Origin: Procambarus clarkii
Lineage: Eukaryota; Arthropoda; Malacostraca; Decapoda; Cambaridae
Reading direction: 5' to 3'
Length of the DNA: 64,000 bases
Assembly (NCBI RefSeq): GCF_040958095.1
Contig: NC_091228.1
Span: forward strand, 6,631,200-6,695,199
This document shows positions 34,300 through 46,800 of the stretch, piece by piece. The first letter of the stretch is position 1; each line of letters starts with the position of its first letter. The position numbers were made by a program, and so were the translations under genes. The notes under the pieces are model-generated. The model saw only the letters and a program-made list of their open reading frames with translations, was not told the origin of the DNA and did no database searches.

Positions 34300-34745
34300 G
34301 TGTTTGATGACCAAACAACACATTGGAAAATGAAGAAACTAAAGCGTTTTGCTCTGTCCTGGACCTAAACTAGATAACTGATACAAACATCAGATACAAG
34401 TACGAGAATGATGTACTTAACCTTTTAATGGAATAATGACCCAAATGGATAATCATATGGCAACTATGTACTGTATTATTGAACAAAAAATATAGGATGT
34501 TTATGGGGCCCACTACTGCCCACAGGATGGGTATGGGGTCTACTATAGCTCACACGAAACTTTACCCCTTTCTCTTATTCTTGTCCCTTTTTCTCTCACC
34601 TGCTCCTCACTCTTACCTTATTTATTTGCCTGTCTCTTCCTCCTTTCTATCACATGACTTGACAAGGGTCCAGAATGGACTGTAACGTCGTCATTTTTTC
34701 ATTTTCCGACACGTTGTTCAGTCATCATATATTCAGCCACAGCTC
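34300..34745 (+). mobile_element. Old, opened hairpin element variant
   Basis: Diverged arms of the 10.3-kb subfamily (AAATGAAGAAACTAAAGCG near 34330; GGGTCCAGAATGGACTGTAA near 34665) are separated by about 300 bp of other sequence. It lies just beyond the nuclease stop codon, so it may contribute to that gene's 3' UTR. Confidence 0.5.
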
Positions 34746-34809
34746 ATTGTCTGCAAATCCAACTTTTAATCATGATAAACACATCAGCATATCCTTGTTT
34801 GAGTAAATG

Positions 34810-37800
34810 TTAGTAGAGAAGACCAACAGGGCCGAGTGAAGGAAAATCAGTGATAGCTGACTGGAGTTCATGAACAGAACAGCAAAAGGTCCTCCCACGT
34901 GTTGGGTCAGAGACTTCCCAGTTAACCCAGGGAAGCCGATAGCACTGGTCAAGGCAAGGAGGATCATGTAGACTCCCGGATTCGAAAGTTCCGTATCTTC
35001 CAACATCATTGACCATAACTATGGCCACAGCAGTGTGCATACTGGGGTCATGGATCACCTGTTGGCGATGAGTGATGGATAAGACTTTAGTGTGTCTTGT
35101 TGCATACTGATAGTCATTGCTATATACAGACTTTCATACAATATTGGAAACTATAACAATTTAAATCTTTCACAAGCATCTGGTTGAAATACTTAATTTG
35201 CAGGATATCAATAGGAAGCGAGGCAACGTAACTTAAACTCAGGACCCAGAAAGCACTTGGTCCACTTAAATTTCTGAATATGTTGGATATTAGGTCATGA
35301 CACATCCTCTCAAGTGTAATCTTTATAAATAAAAATGGAAATGTTCGTTTGTTCAAAATCGCTAATCTCCGAAAGTTCTTCACCGATTGCTTTGAAATTT
35401 TCACACAACATTCCATTCGCATCCGAGAGGGTTTTTATATACATACTATGTAGATGTCATGCCTATGATGGGAAAAAACATGCGTTTTTGGAAAAACTGT
35501 GTTTTTCATGTGAGGGAAATCTTAAAAAACGATTGCTTTGAAATTTTGACAATGTTGCATTCGAATAGGCGAGTGTTTTTATATACCTACTATATACATG
35601 CCTCACCGGTGACAGGAAGAAATATGATTTTTTTGAAAAACAGTCACATCTGTAGGACGTAAGAGCAACACACATAATCTTCGAAAGTTCTTCACCAATT
35701 GCTTTGAAATTTTGGCACAACATTCCATTCGAATACGTGCATGTTTTTATATACTTACAATTTAGATGCCACACCTGTGACAGGTAAAGATATGTTTTTT
35801 TTTTAAACAGCACCATCTGTTGCACCTCAGAGCAACACACGCAATACAAAATATGTTACAATTCCATTTCAATGTTTTCGATTGCATTGGTAAATGGAAT
35901 TTTCATAGATATTATTTTATTTTCATTTTGATTTAATTATTTTGTGTGACATTGCATTGGAATTGAGCCATGTTGTTTACCATACTGTTCATTTCGTGGG
36001 TATAGTTTATTTCTTAATTTTTTCATTTTGTTTTTTTTAACTTCTTATTTTTCAGTGCTTCAGTGCAATTGGTGGTGAAATTGAGTTGTCGACTGATCTG
36101 CGTTTGAACTGAAATATTTTGTTAGTATTTTTTGTTTTTGTTTTGAAAACAAGAAAATGGACAACGCGTTTATTTCACAGCTGCAAATGCAAAAACGGCT
36201 ATAAACACCGGCTACAACATTAACTGCTTTCTTCACGTTATGTCAAAATGACGCGTTTGCGAAAACAGTGCTGTATTCGGAAGTGCCTACGTATTACACA
36301 TGGAATGCCAGTTGAAAATCATTTGAACGACGCAAATGAGGAGAGCGAGTCGGACAACCTGGCACATTCAAACAAACCACAATAGGCAGACTGTAAACCG
36401 TCCATCCCAATCAGGATGAATGCTTCTTTCTTCGCATGCTGTTGGTAAATGTGCCGTGTCCAACGTCTTTCCAGCAATTGAGATTTGTCAATGGCGTAAC
36501 ACATGCCACTTCTCGTATTGCATGTCAAGCTCTGAATTTATTGGCGAACAACCGACACTGGGATGTATGCATTAATATGCGTCCAACACGTCGCATCCAA
36601 ATCAAATTCGTGCATTGTTTGCAATCATATATAACCACTGGCTCTCCATCTCCAACAGAGTTATGGACGAAATATAAATTGCACATGGCCGAAGATATTA
36701 TCCGTTGAATACAAAGGAAAATTCATATATGAACATGGATTTCACAGCAGAAATTTACAACGAAGCGTTGATAATGATCGAAGATTTGTGCTTAGAAATC
36801 GCGAACAAAGTTCTCAATCAGTTGGAAATGCCATCAGCAAATCTAGCTGCTGCTGCTTCGTTCGATGTAGAATTGCGTCGTGAACAAAATTACAACACGG
36901 GTGATCTGTTGTCATATGTGTAATCAAATATTCCTAAGATAACGCTTGAGTGAAAAGGCATTTACAATCAAATAATTCAAATTGTCAATAATGGGCTTGG
37001 AGAAATCTTCTTAAATGCGCCAGGAAGAATTGGTAAAACCTTCCTAATTAGAGTGATTCTGGTAGCATTTCGATCCCAAAATGGCATAACCTTAGCCATT
37101 TTCCGGAAATCCGGAAAACCCATCGTCCGGAAAAGCTGCGACATTGCTACCAGGTGGAAGAACTGCTCATTCAGCTTTGAAATTGCCATTGAACATACAA
37201 TTCATTGAAACTCCCACATGCAACATTTCCAAAGCATCCGGCTTGGGAAACGTATTGCAGAAATGCAAACTTATTGTTTGGGGTGAATGCACAATTGCTC
37301 ACAAAATTGCTCGAGGTTCTTGATCGATCATTGCAAGATTTGTGTGGAAACATCAGACCATTTGGGAATGCATTAATATTGCTTGTAGGAGATTTCAAGC
37401 AAACATTACCTGTAATGCCTCGATCAACACCAGCGGACGAAATAAAGGCTCGCCTGTATTACTCTTCTTTGTTGTGACACAAAGACGTTAAAATTAACTA
37501 AATATACGTGTCCAGCTGAAAAACGATCCATCAGCCGAGATATTCTCACATCAATTGCTGTAAATTGGGAACGGAAATGTGCCGGTTGAACTGAACTCAG
37601 GACGAAATTCATTGGCTCATAACTTCTGCAATGCAGTGAAGTCAAAAGAAAAATTGATTGAAAAGCCTAGGAACTAATATCTAATATCCTAGGAACTAAA
37701 CAACACTCCCACAACCAGATAACACTCTCTAAGGATGGCCTTACACCGTCATCTGACTTAGAAATGGCGAAAGAATTTAATAGCTTCTTTTCATCGATTG

Positions 37801-40800
37801 GTGCTAACCTTGCAATTAAAATCCCACAGACCCAGACGCATATCAACACATATCTCTCAGGCAGCTATCCAAACTCTCTTCTCCTTTCACCAGCCATCCA
37901 TTGTATACAAGAGCGCCTCCCATGCCCTTGCGCCACCTATAGCTCTGCTGTTCAACAAATCCCTTGAGTGTCATACCTTCCCTGATATCCTTAAAAAAGC
38001 AAGAGTAACGCCAGTTCATAAAGGAGGTAATCCGGCAGACATAAACAACTATAGACCAATATCAAACCTACCCATACTATCAAAAATATTTGAAAAAATT
38101 ATCTACAAACAGCTCTACTCCTATCTTGTAAAATTCGACAATCTTAGCCCCTGTCAGTTTGGCTTCCGCTCTCAAAAGAGTACCAACGATGCAATCATTA
38201 GTCTCCTTGATATAATTTACTCAGCCCTTGACAAAAATGAGTTTCCGATTGGACTCTTCGTTGACCTGAGAAAGGCCTTTGATACTGTTAATCACGATTA
38301 CCTCTTATGTAAACTCCATCATTATGGAATCCGAGGCCATGCACTGGACTATATCCAATCCTATCTTAGTGATAGACACCAATGTGTAGCCATCAATAAT
38401 ATAACCTCTCCCATTCTACCAATAACCATTGGAGTGCCACAGGGCAGCATCTTGGGACCTCTTCTATTTCTTATATACATCAATGATCTGCCTAATGTCT
38501 CTAACATTCTGAAACCTATTTTGTTTGCTGATGATACTACCTTCATCTACTCCAACCCCAACCCACATACACTAAATGATGTTGTTAATAATGAACTAAA
38601 AAAAGTCCACTTATGGATGTCAACCAACAAACTAACACTTAACATAGAAAAGACCTACTACATCCTATTTGGAAGCAAATCTACAAATGCAATTCAGCTT
38701 CAGATAGACAATGTAAACATTAGCAATAAAAATGATGGAAAGTTTCTTGGCCTATTCCTAGACAAGAGACTCAACTTCAGTACCCACATACAACACATAA
38801 CTGAGAAAGTCTCTCAAACAGTTGGTATACTCTCCAAAATCAGATATTATGTACCTAACTCTGCTCTCATCTCTCTATATTATGCACTAATCTATCCCTA
38901 TCTCAATTATGGTATCTGTGCATGGGGTTCAACTACTGCAAACCACTTCAAGTCCATCATCGCCCAGCAAAAATCTGCTATCAGAATAATATCAAATTCT
39001 GCTTTCAGACAACACTCAGCCCCCTTGTTTAACTCCCTAAACATGCTAAACATAATCTCACTCCATTCTCTTGTGTCAACTACATTTACAATACCCTGTT
39101 CTTAAATGCAAATCCTGCTCTGAAACTCTTCCTGGACAGATGTAATAGGACCCATTATCACCACACCAGAAATAAATATCTCTTTGATATCCCCAGAGTT
39201 AAACTTAATCTGTGTAAACACTCTATGCAAATAAAGGAACCCAGTTCATGAAACTCACTCCCTATTGAATTGAAAAGCTGTCCAACTTTTACATCATTCA
39301 AAATCAATACTAAAAAGTACCTAATTTCATCTTCATAGTTTTTCACTTTTTGCCTTAAAATTGCACTGTATCTATTGCTACCCAATCTCCCAACCTTTAT
39401 GTTCCCAATTTGAACATCTTTACCATTGTGATCATTGCTGTCTTCTTATATGTGCTGCCAATCTGCTGTATGGTGTTTATTAATCTTGTTTATCTGTATC
39501 TATTGCTACCCAGTCTCCCAATCTTTATGTACCCAATCTGAACATCTTTACCATTGTGATCATTGCTGTCTTATATGTGCTGTCAATCTGCTGTATGGTG
39601 TCTATTAATCTTGTTTAAATTACTAATCAAGCTGTCAATGTAATCAATCAGAGCTTTATTATAACAATGTGCTTTAATATACTTACTAAGCTCTCTCATC
39701 TCATTTTTCTCTTGCAATGTATCTTTATCATTTATCAATTCTGATAGAAATTACCTACTTAAAATTATCTGCTAGATTAAGGACCTGTCCGAAACGCTGC
39801 GCGTACTAGTGGCTTTACAAGAGAGTAAATACTGTACTATCCAATGTATTCTCACAAACCCAATGTACCTTTTTGTATATATATAAATAAATAAAAATAA
39901 ATAAAGCATTTCCCAACATTCAAACCAATTATAAGAATCACGATTGGCTGAATGAACGAGCAGTTCTTGCGGCCAAGAACAAAGACATCTTGGACCTAAA
40001 CAATATTATTTAGTCTAACATCCAAAGCGAGGCAGTCACATAAGTCCGTCGACGCTGTTGTGGAAGCAGATGAAGTGGTTAATTATCCAACAGAATTTTC
40101 GAATTTATTTGATCTGCCAGGGATACCATCACACGCACGGCAATTGAAAATCGGCTTGAATTATCATGTTGCGAAATATCAACCAGCCAAAACTTTGCAA
40201 CGCCACGTGCCTTGCAGTAAAAAAAATAATCAGCGACGTCATAGAAGCAACAATCTTGACAAGACCTTTCAAAGGTGAGGATGTCCTCATTCCTATGATT
40301 CCAACATATATGCCATTTCATTTTAAGAGATTCAATTCGATTGGCATTTTCAATCACCGCCAACAAACCTCAGGGTCAATCTTTAGAAATGTGCAGTTTA
40401 TATGTAAAAACGGATTGCTTCTCTCGTGGACAATTATATGTTGCGTGTTCTAGAGTCGGTAAACCAGATAATATCTATACCTCCACAAACAATGGAACAA
40501 AAAAATATTGTATACCCAGTAGCACTGTGAAATTAAACATATTAGAAACGTGCGCTCTCTCTTTTCTTTCTTTCCCATTAAACCAGACTGAGCCACAGCA
40601 ACGCGTGGCGGGTGCAGCTAGTATATATATATAATAATTATTTTATATAATATACATAATTTATATATGACTCAAAACTCACACCCCAGAATTGACTCGA
40701 ACCCATACTCCCAGGAGCAACGCAACTGGTAACTACAGGACGCCTTTGATTAAGGCGTCCTGTAGTTACCAGTTGCGTTGCTCCTGGGAGTATGGGTTCG

Positions 40801-43800
40801 AGTCACTTCTGGGGTGTGAGTTTTCAGTCGCATATAGTCCTGGGGGACCATTCAGGCTTGTTTGCATAATTTATATATGTACTGTAATTATATATATAAA
40901 ATTGTATCATTGTTTTTGAGTACAACCTTCCACATGAGAGCAGGAACAGGCATCCGGTTATTGCCAAGGAAGATGAAGACAGGGTGGCCGTGGTTGTTGG
41001 GCAGCCTCAGCACACCATGAGTGCCAGTCCACACCTCAAACGTGGCACCACGCATCCTGGCCAGCCTCCGCACAGCAAACTCCAACCTCTACAAGCAAAA
41101 GGGCATTATACCTTCTGTCTAGTTTTATTAAAATTATTTTTAATGACTTTAAATTTAAATTTTTTGGTTATTGTGGCATTTAGGATTTGCAATTGTACAT
41201 ACATACACACATATACATACATATACAAGAAGGTACAATGGGTTGTGAAAGTACACATGCTGGTGATTAAATGGTAAATCCTTGCAAAACCACAAGCGCA
41301 CAAAGCGTTTCGTGCAGGTCCTTAAGCTAACAAATGAATGTAATGATAGGTACATTGTACCAATTTGAATTTATATATTAACTACTTCAGCATAAAATGC
41401 TAAAATAAATTATACCGATTCGATTCCAAAGACCTTAGGGCAGGTAGGCAGGGGCAAGGCTGCAGAAATCTTGAGCAAGGAACTGGAGACTAGTCGAAGA
41501 TGGGAGATGCACAAATACAATAAGTTAAGACAGGAGACAGCTCATTAACGAGTAGTATAGCAGAAGAGTAGAGTGGGGGGACATACTATCCGATTTTTGA
41601 GAGTGAACCCATAAATGTTTTATAGAACTTTTTGGCTGTGTTGTCTGTGATACTGAAGCCAAGGCACTTTTCTATGTATAGGCCAAGGCACTTTTCTATG
41701 TATAGGCCAAGGCACTTTTCTATGTATAGGCCAAGGCACTTTTCTATGTATAGGCCAAGGCACTTTATCAACATTTAATAGTAAAAATGAGGGATTGTCT
41801 ACCTGAAGGCGTATTTTGTTCAACACCGTTTCCAAACAAAATGTAGTACATCTTTAGTTTAGCAAGTTTGTTAGTCGACATACGAGTTGACTTTTGTTTT
41901 TAAAATTTGTTGTTATTTACAGTGTTGTTTAGAGATTGTGGATTGGGGTTAGAAAAGATGAAGCAAGTATTGTCAGCAAATAGTATAGCTTGAAAAACAT
42001 CAGACATTTGGCAAGTCATTGATATATGCAAGAAATAGACGTCCAAAGATGCTGCCTTGTGGGAGCATCCTCTGGTTAATTGTCGAGTGGGAGAGTTGTC
42101 ATGGATGACTAGGTATTTGAGTATGTTCTTTAACAGCAATATACAAATGTTAATTTTTTTTTAATATAAAAATTAATCTTCATGAAAATCAGTAGTAACA
42201 TATGGGTAAAAATGCTTGGTCAAACCAGCTAGAAGAATGAGAAATGTGAAGTTTCCTATTGTCAAGGGCCAAGTCTTAATACCAGATTTTTTTTACACAT
42301 AGAAATCACAATAGCATGATGCATCAAATGAACAAATCCACAAGGGCCGTGACGAGGATTTGAATTGTGATTTTTGTGTGTAATGAAGTAAAGGCAAAGA
42401 GGGAGAACGGCCTATTGACATAGCTCGAGTACATGGGGGAGTTGTGTAAAACCCTGGTTTGTGCTTCGGAGAGGCTGCAGGATCCAGTAAGTTCAGTAGA
42501 ACTTCGGTTTCAACTCTTTTGACCAAGTCGTAGCTCAGTCAATAAAGGCAGCGTCTGGGATGCTCCCGGACGTAGGTTCGAATCCTCGTCACGGCCCTTG
42601 TGGATTTGTTCATTTGATGCATCACGCTATTGTGATTTCTGTGTGTAATTAAGCTTATCGAGGTTTTCCCCAAGGGAAACCACAGTACATGACCCACAAT
42701 ACAACCCACTGCAGTTGCCCAACAGCTGTTCACCTATATTCACTGCTAGGTGAACAGGCATCAGATGTACGAAAACGTGCCATAATGTCTTGTCCTACCT
42801 GGGAATCGAACCCGGGACCAATTGGTTGTGAGCCAACTGCACTGACCACTATGCTACACATCACTGGTAAATGCCAACACCTTTGACCAACGCAACTGAA
42901 AATCACTCTACCCCGTCAGGCAGAAGTCTCACCTTCCAGTTACCGTTGTTGATGGCCTGCCACTGTGGAACCGCGTTAGCGTATTGGTAGGTGGCATCCT
43001 GCTCTGGCTCCAGGATGAAGTCTCCATCTGGCGCCAGGTGTCCCTTGGCCAGGAAATGCTGATTTTCACCAGTCAAGTGCCTCACCGTGTTCAGGAGGCG
43101 CTGCAGTAGGGATATCTGTGTGGTCACTGTGTACGCATTCCTTACGTTAGACGAGAAGAACCCATCATCCCTGAAGCCAGGTCGTGAAGGCTTCACCACC
43201 TTAGCATCAATGTTCCTGTTGATACCACAGGACTTGTGAGAATATTTAATTATAATACATAATATAAAATTTAGTGTACAACAGTTGTTCAGTTTACAAT
43301 AGAAACAAAATACTAAAGTAGTCATCGTTGAAAATCCAGCTGAAATAATCATCAGGATAACTTGTTAGAGGGAGGGGGGGTGGACTTGACAAGCCGCCGG
43401 TTTTATGTCCCCGTCGAGGCCACTAGAGTGATGGCGGCCGTCGGGCTGGGAAGTAATTTACGCACATTATTAGTACCAATAAATTAAATGATATGTAGCG
43501 AGTAGATTATCCCAATAATATACTCACTCCAAATGCATTGTTAATATTCCTGTCAACCTTTAGAGATGAATGAGGTGAGGCGTTGCCCGGGCAACACGGT
43601 GAGGTGTTGCCCGAGCATATAAGCAGCAGAATAGCAAACATTAACCAGAGTCTACTTTCAAGTGTGGTCTAGAGCAGACACTTGCGAGATACTGTACCGA
43701 CGCTCAGTGCGCTCAACTCACACCAAAGTATCACCTGTGTACTTCTGTATATTTGACCAAATATATATATAGTATCTTAGTGTCTGTGTTTATTTGTCAC

Positions 43801-46800
43801 CATACTTTACGTAACAATAGAACCGTTACAGATACATTTGATTGCAGACTATAAACCTACAGATAACATTGGTGGCATGATCCAGTGAACTTCTACAGAT
43901 ACTGTGCATCAGATCTTTAGTGGATTATGCTGCACCTCTGCTTGTTTTGATGCTTAAAAGAAAGCTTGGAGGGCTTGAAAAATTGCAGAACGAAGCCTTG
44001 AGGAGCCTCCTTGGGTGCCCTCGTACCACAAAGATACTTAATATGAGAAAGGAACTTAATATTCTGAGCGTTGTTGATCGTGTTACTGAAATTAACTGTC
44101 AAATTGGTATAAAAATGCTTAGGCTAACTCATCCTAATCCTTGCACAGAAGCCCTCCAGAATGGTTCCAAATGGATAACAATAACTGGAACTCCACTCAG
44201 AATGTACGGGATTCATGATTTGTACCAAGAGAAACAACAACGGCACTTTCCTGCACCGTGGGAGGTTACACCCTTTCCAGTTTTAATCCCTCCCTTTCCA
44301 CCCAAGAAGCAAATTAGAGATCAGCCCAAGCTTCGTCTTGAGGCAAAGCTCAACGCCTTAAGCCATATTGATGCTCTGTCCACAGAGCATTCTCTCTCTC
44401 AAATTATATACACTGATGGTTCCCTACACCGCACCACGGGTGCAGCTGGAAGTGCAGTTGTCCTGACAATGGGCGATGGCCTATACTTTGAGTGGGGAGT
44501 CCGTATAAACAACTGGGCCTCTACCCTTCAGACTGAACTATTTGCCTTGATCCTTGCACTGAAATGTGTACAAGTCTCCAAACTTGATACATTAATTGTA
44601 AGTGACTCCTTATCATCCTTAAATGCTCTCAACTCTTTAAGACATAACTGTAACATGCTCGTGTCCGAAGCTAGACACAAATACAACAAAATTATTAAGG
44701 ATGGTAACAGAGTCCATTTCATGTGGTCTCCATCTCATGTTGGCCTCCGAATGCATGATAGAGCTGATAAGTTAGCCAAAGAATCTGCCTTTAAAGGAGC
44801 CGTTGAGTGTAACCTTGGATTGTCAATGAGCAATCTGAGAGCAGCAGTACACCGAGAACTTCAACAAGATCTTGTAGATCTGAGGCAAAGTGAAATTGAC
44901 ACCAGTAATTCCATCTATCATCATACTATCATGCAAGAGGAGCCACACATCTATGGATCATCCAATAAAATCAGCAGACTTCTAGATGTTACTGCTGCTC
45001 GGCTTAGACTCGGTTACAAGTATCTCTGGGAATTCTCATTATCTGCTGATGTAGACCTGACCAAATGTAAACTGTGTCAACAAAATTATTCGCACACCCT
45101 CCGTCACTATGTGATGGAGTGCGAAAAGATACGTGAATTTAGAGACAATTTTATAACCAATGTTCCAGCGATGTGTCAATATTTCATTCAAAATGATCTG
45201 CTACCAGAAATTTTAGCCAAATATCCCCAGTTTGCTAACTGTAGGTAGTAACTAAGTGATTGTAACCTATCCACCGCTGCCCACTGGATGGGGGGCGGTG
45301 TGCAGGACAAACATATAAATTGTGACACTAGCTCTCCACATATGTCAGTTGCTTAATTTAGAACCTGTACTTGAGGTCGATCTCGAACCCATTGTTGATG
45401 TGATGACTTATATTGAATTTTGTAACTAGCTCATCAAGATTGTAACTTGCTTAGCTAAATGAATTGTGGGGTTCAGTCCCTGAGCCCATTATGTGCCTCT
45501 GTAACCCTTTCCACTACCGCCCACAAGATGGGTATGGGGTGCATAATAAATGAACTAAACTAAAAAAAACTGTATAATAAATATGTTGTAATTAGAGTTA
45601 AGAATTTCGTAAGTTTTTGATCATTTGGAAAACAAAAGAAGCCCATATGGTGACATACCAAGGAGGCCATGTACCTCATATTCAAAGTCATATTCATAAA
45701 AGAAACTAAGAACAATTTTTCATACACTAATACAAGTCCCCGAACCAGCTTTGGAGCAGAACATAAGAACAAAGATAACTCCAGAAGGCCTATTGGCCCA
45801 TACGAGGCAGCTCCTATCTATAACCACCCAATCCCACTCATGTACTTGTCCAACCCACGCTTGAAACAATCGGGGGACCCCACCTCCACCAAGCCACGCA
45901 GCAACCGGTTCCACAAATCAACAACCCTGTTACCGAACCAGTATTTACCCAAGTCTTTCCTAAATCTAAACTTAAGCAATTTATACCCATTGTTTCGTGT
46001 TCTGTCTTAAGAACATAAGAAAGAGTGCCTTGATGTACCTGGTTATATACCAGCTACGAGCTCATGCCATACAATTGTATTTTGCATTTGCAAGAATTGT
46101 ATGCCCAAATTGTTGCAAGTGTAAAATGACAACACTTAAATGCACAGTTCTGTTTTTGTGAAAGGAGTGTTCACGGGAGTGATTTCAGGCCACGGAACAA
46201 TATTACTTCAATTGTCATTCTACAGGTAGGCTAAACATGCAATATTAATATATGAAGGTGCTTTACTACCTCGCAAATGATATGCAATTTACAATGTTAG
46301 AAATCCACAATGGTCCAGGATGGGAGAGGAATTGCGAAACACCTGGAGGATGTTGTAGGAGATCAAGGCATAGAAGCATCAGGGGGAAAATTTCACAAAT
46401 AAATCACTAAACTTTGTTCACCAATGTGTGCCTAGAAAGAAAAAAAGAAGAAAACTAGAGGCACGATACAGGCAGTAAAAGAAACTAATAACCACGCGAA
46501 GCCTTTGGAGCAGGTATCAATCCAAAAGAATAACATTATGAGACGTACAGAAGGGTTTTAAATTCAGTCACCCATGAAATCAGATCAGTCCCCCCAAAAA
46601 TCTATGCATTCAGCAAGTTTTCTTTCAAAGAAAAACAGTCTATGCCTGCATAAGAAATAAAACCATAACAGACATTGTAGGGCAGTTAAACGACGAGACT
46701 AATCTGTTATAATAGACGATAAAAGGGCAGCCAATACCTTGAATGTTAACATTAATGTTCACATTAAAGATACATACCACTGGTATGTATGGTACCACTA

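Larger units (their letters stand above)
35320..40621 (+). mobile_element. Helitron, near complete ends, decayed, with nested LINE
   Basis: Rolling-circle transposon in nuclease intron 5. It begins TCTTTATAAATA at 35320 after an A and ends CTAG at 40618-40621 before a T, the A/T insertion preference of Helitrons. A short hairpin (GCCAC...GTGGC, 40592-40609) lies about 8 nt before the CTAG end. The 5' region has three diverged copies of a block of about 150-165 bp with CTTCACCGATTGCTTTGAAA (35378, 35524, 35688). Helicase remnants run 36226-37666 and 39908-40600; the replication-initiator (Rep) part is missing. The nested LINE accounts for 2.2 kb, leaving about 3.06 kb of Helitron. Confidence 0.93.

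Noticed and set aside
36226-37666. A host PIF1-type helicase gene
   Set aside because: The helicase blocks lie between clear Helitron ends, in broken frames.
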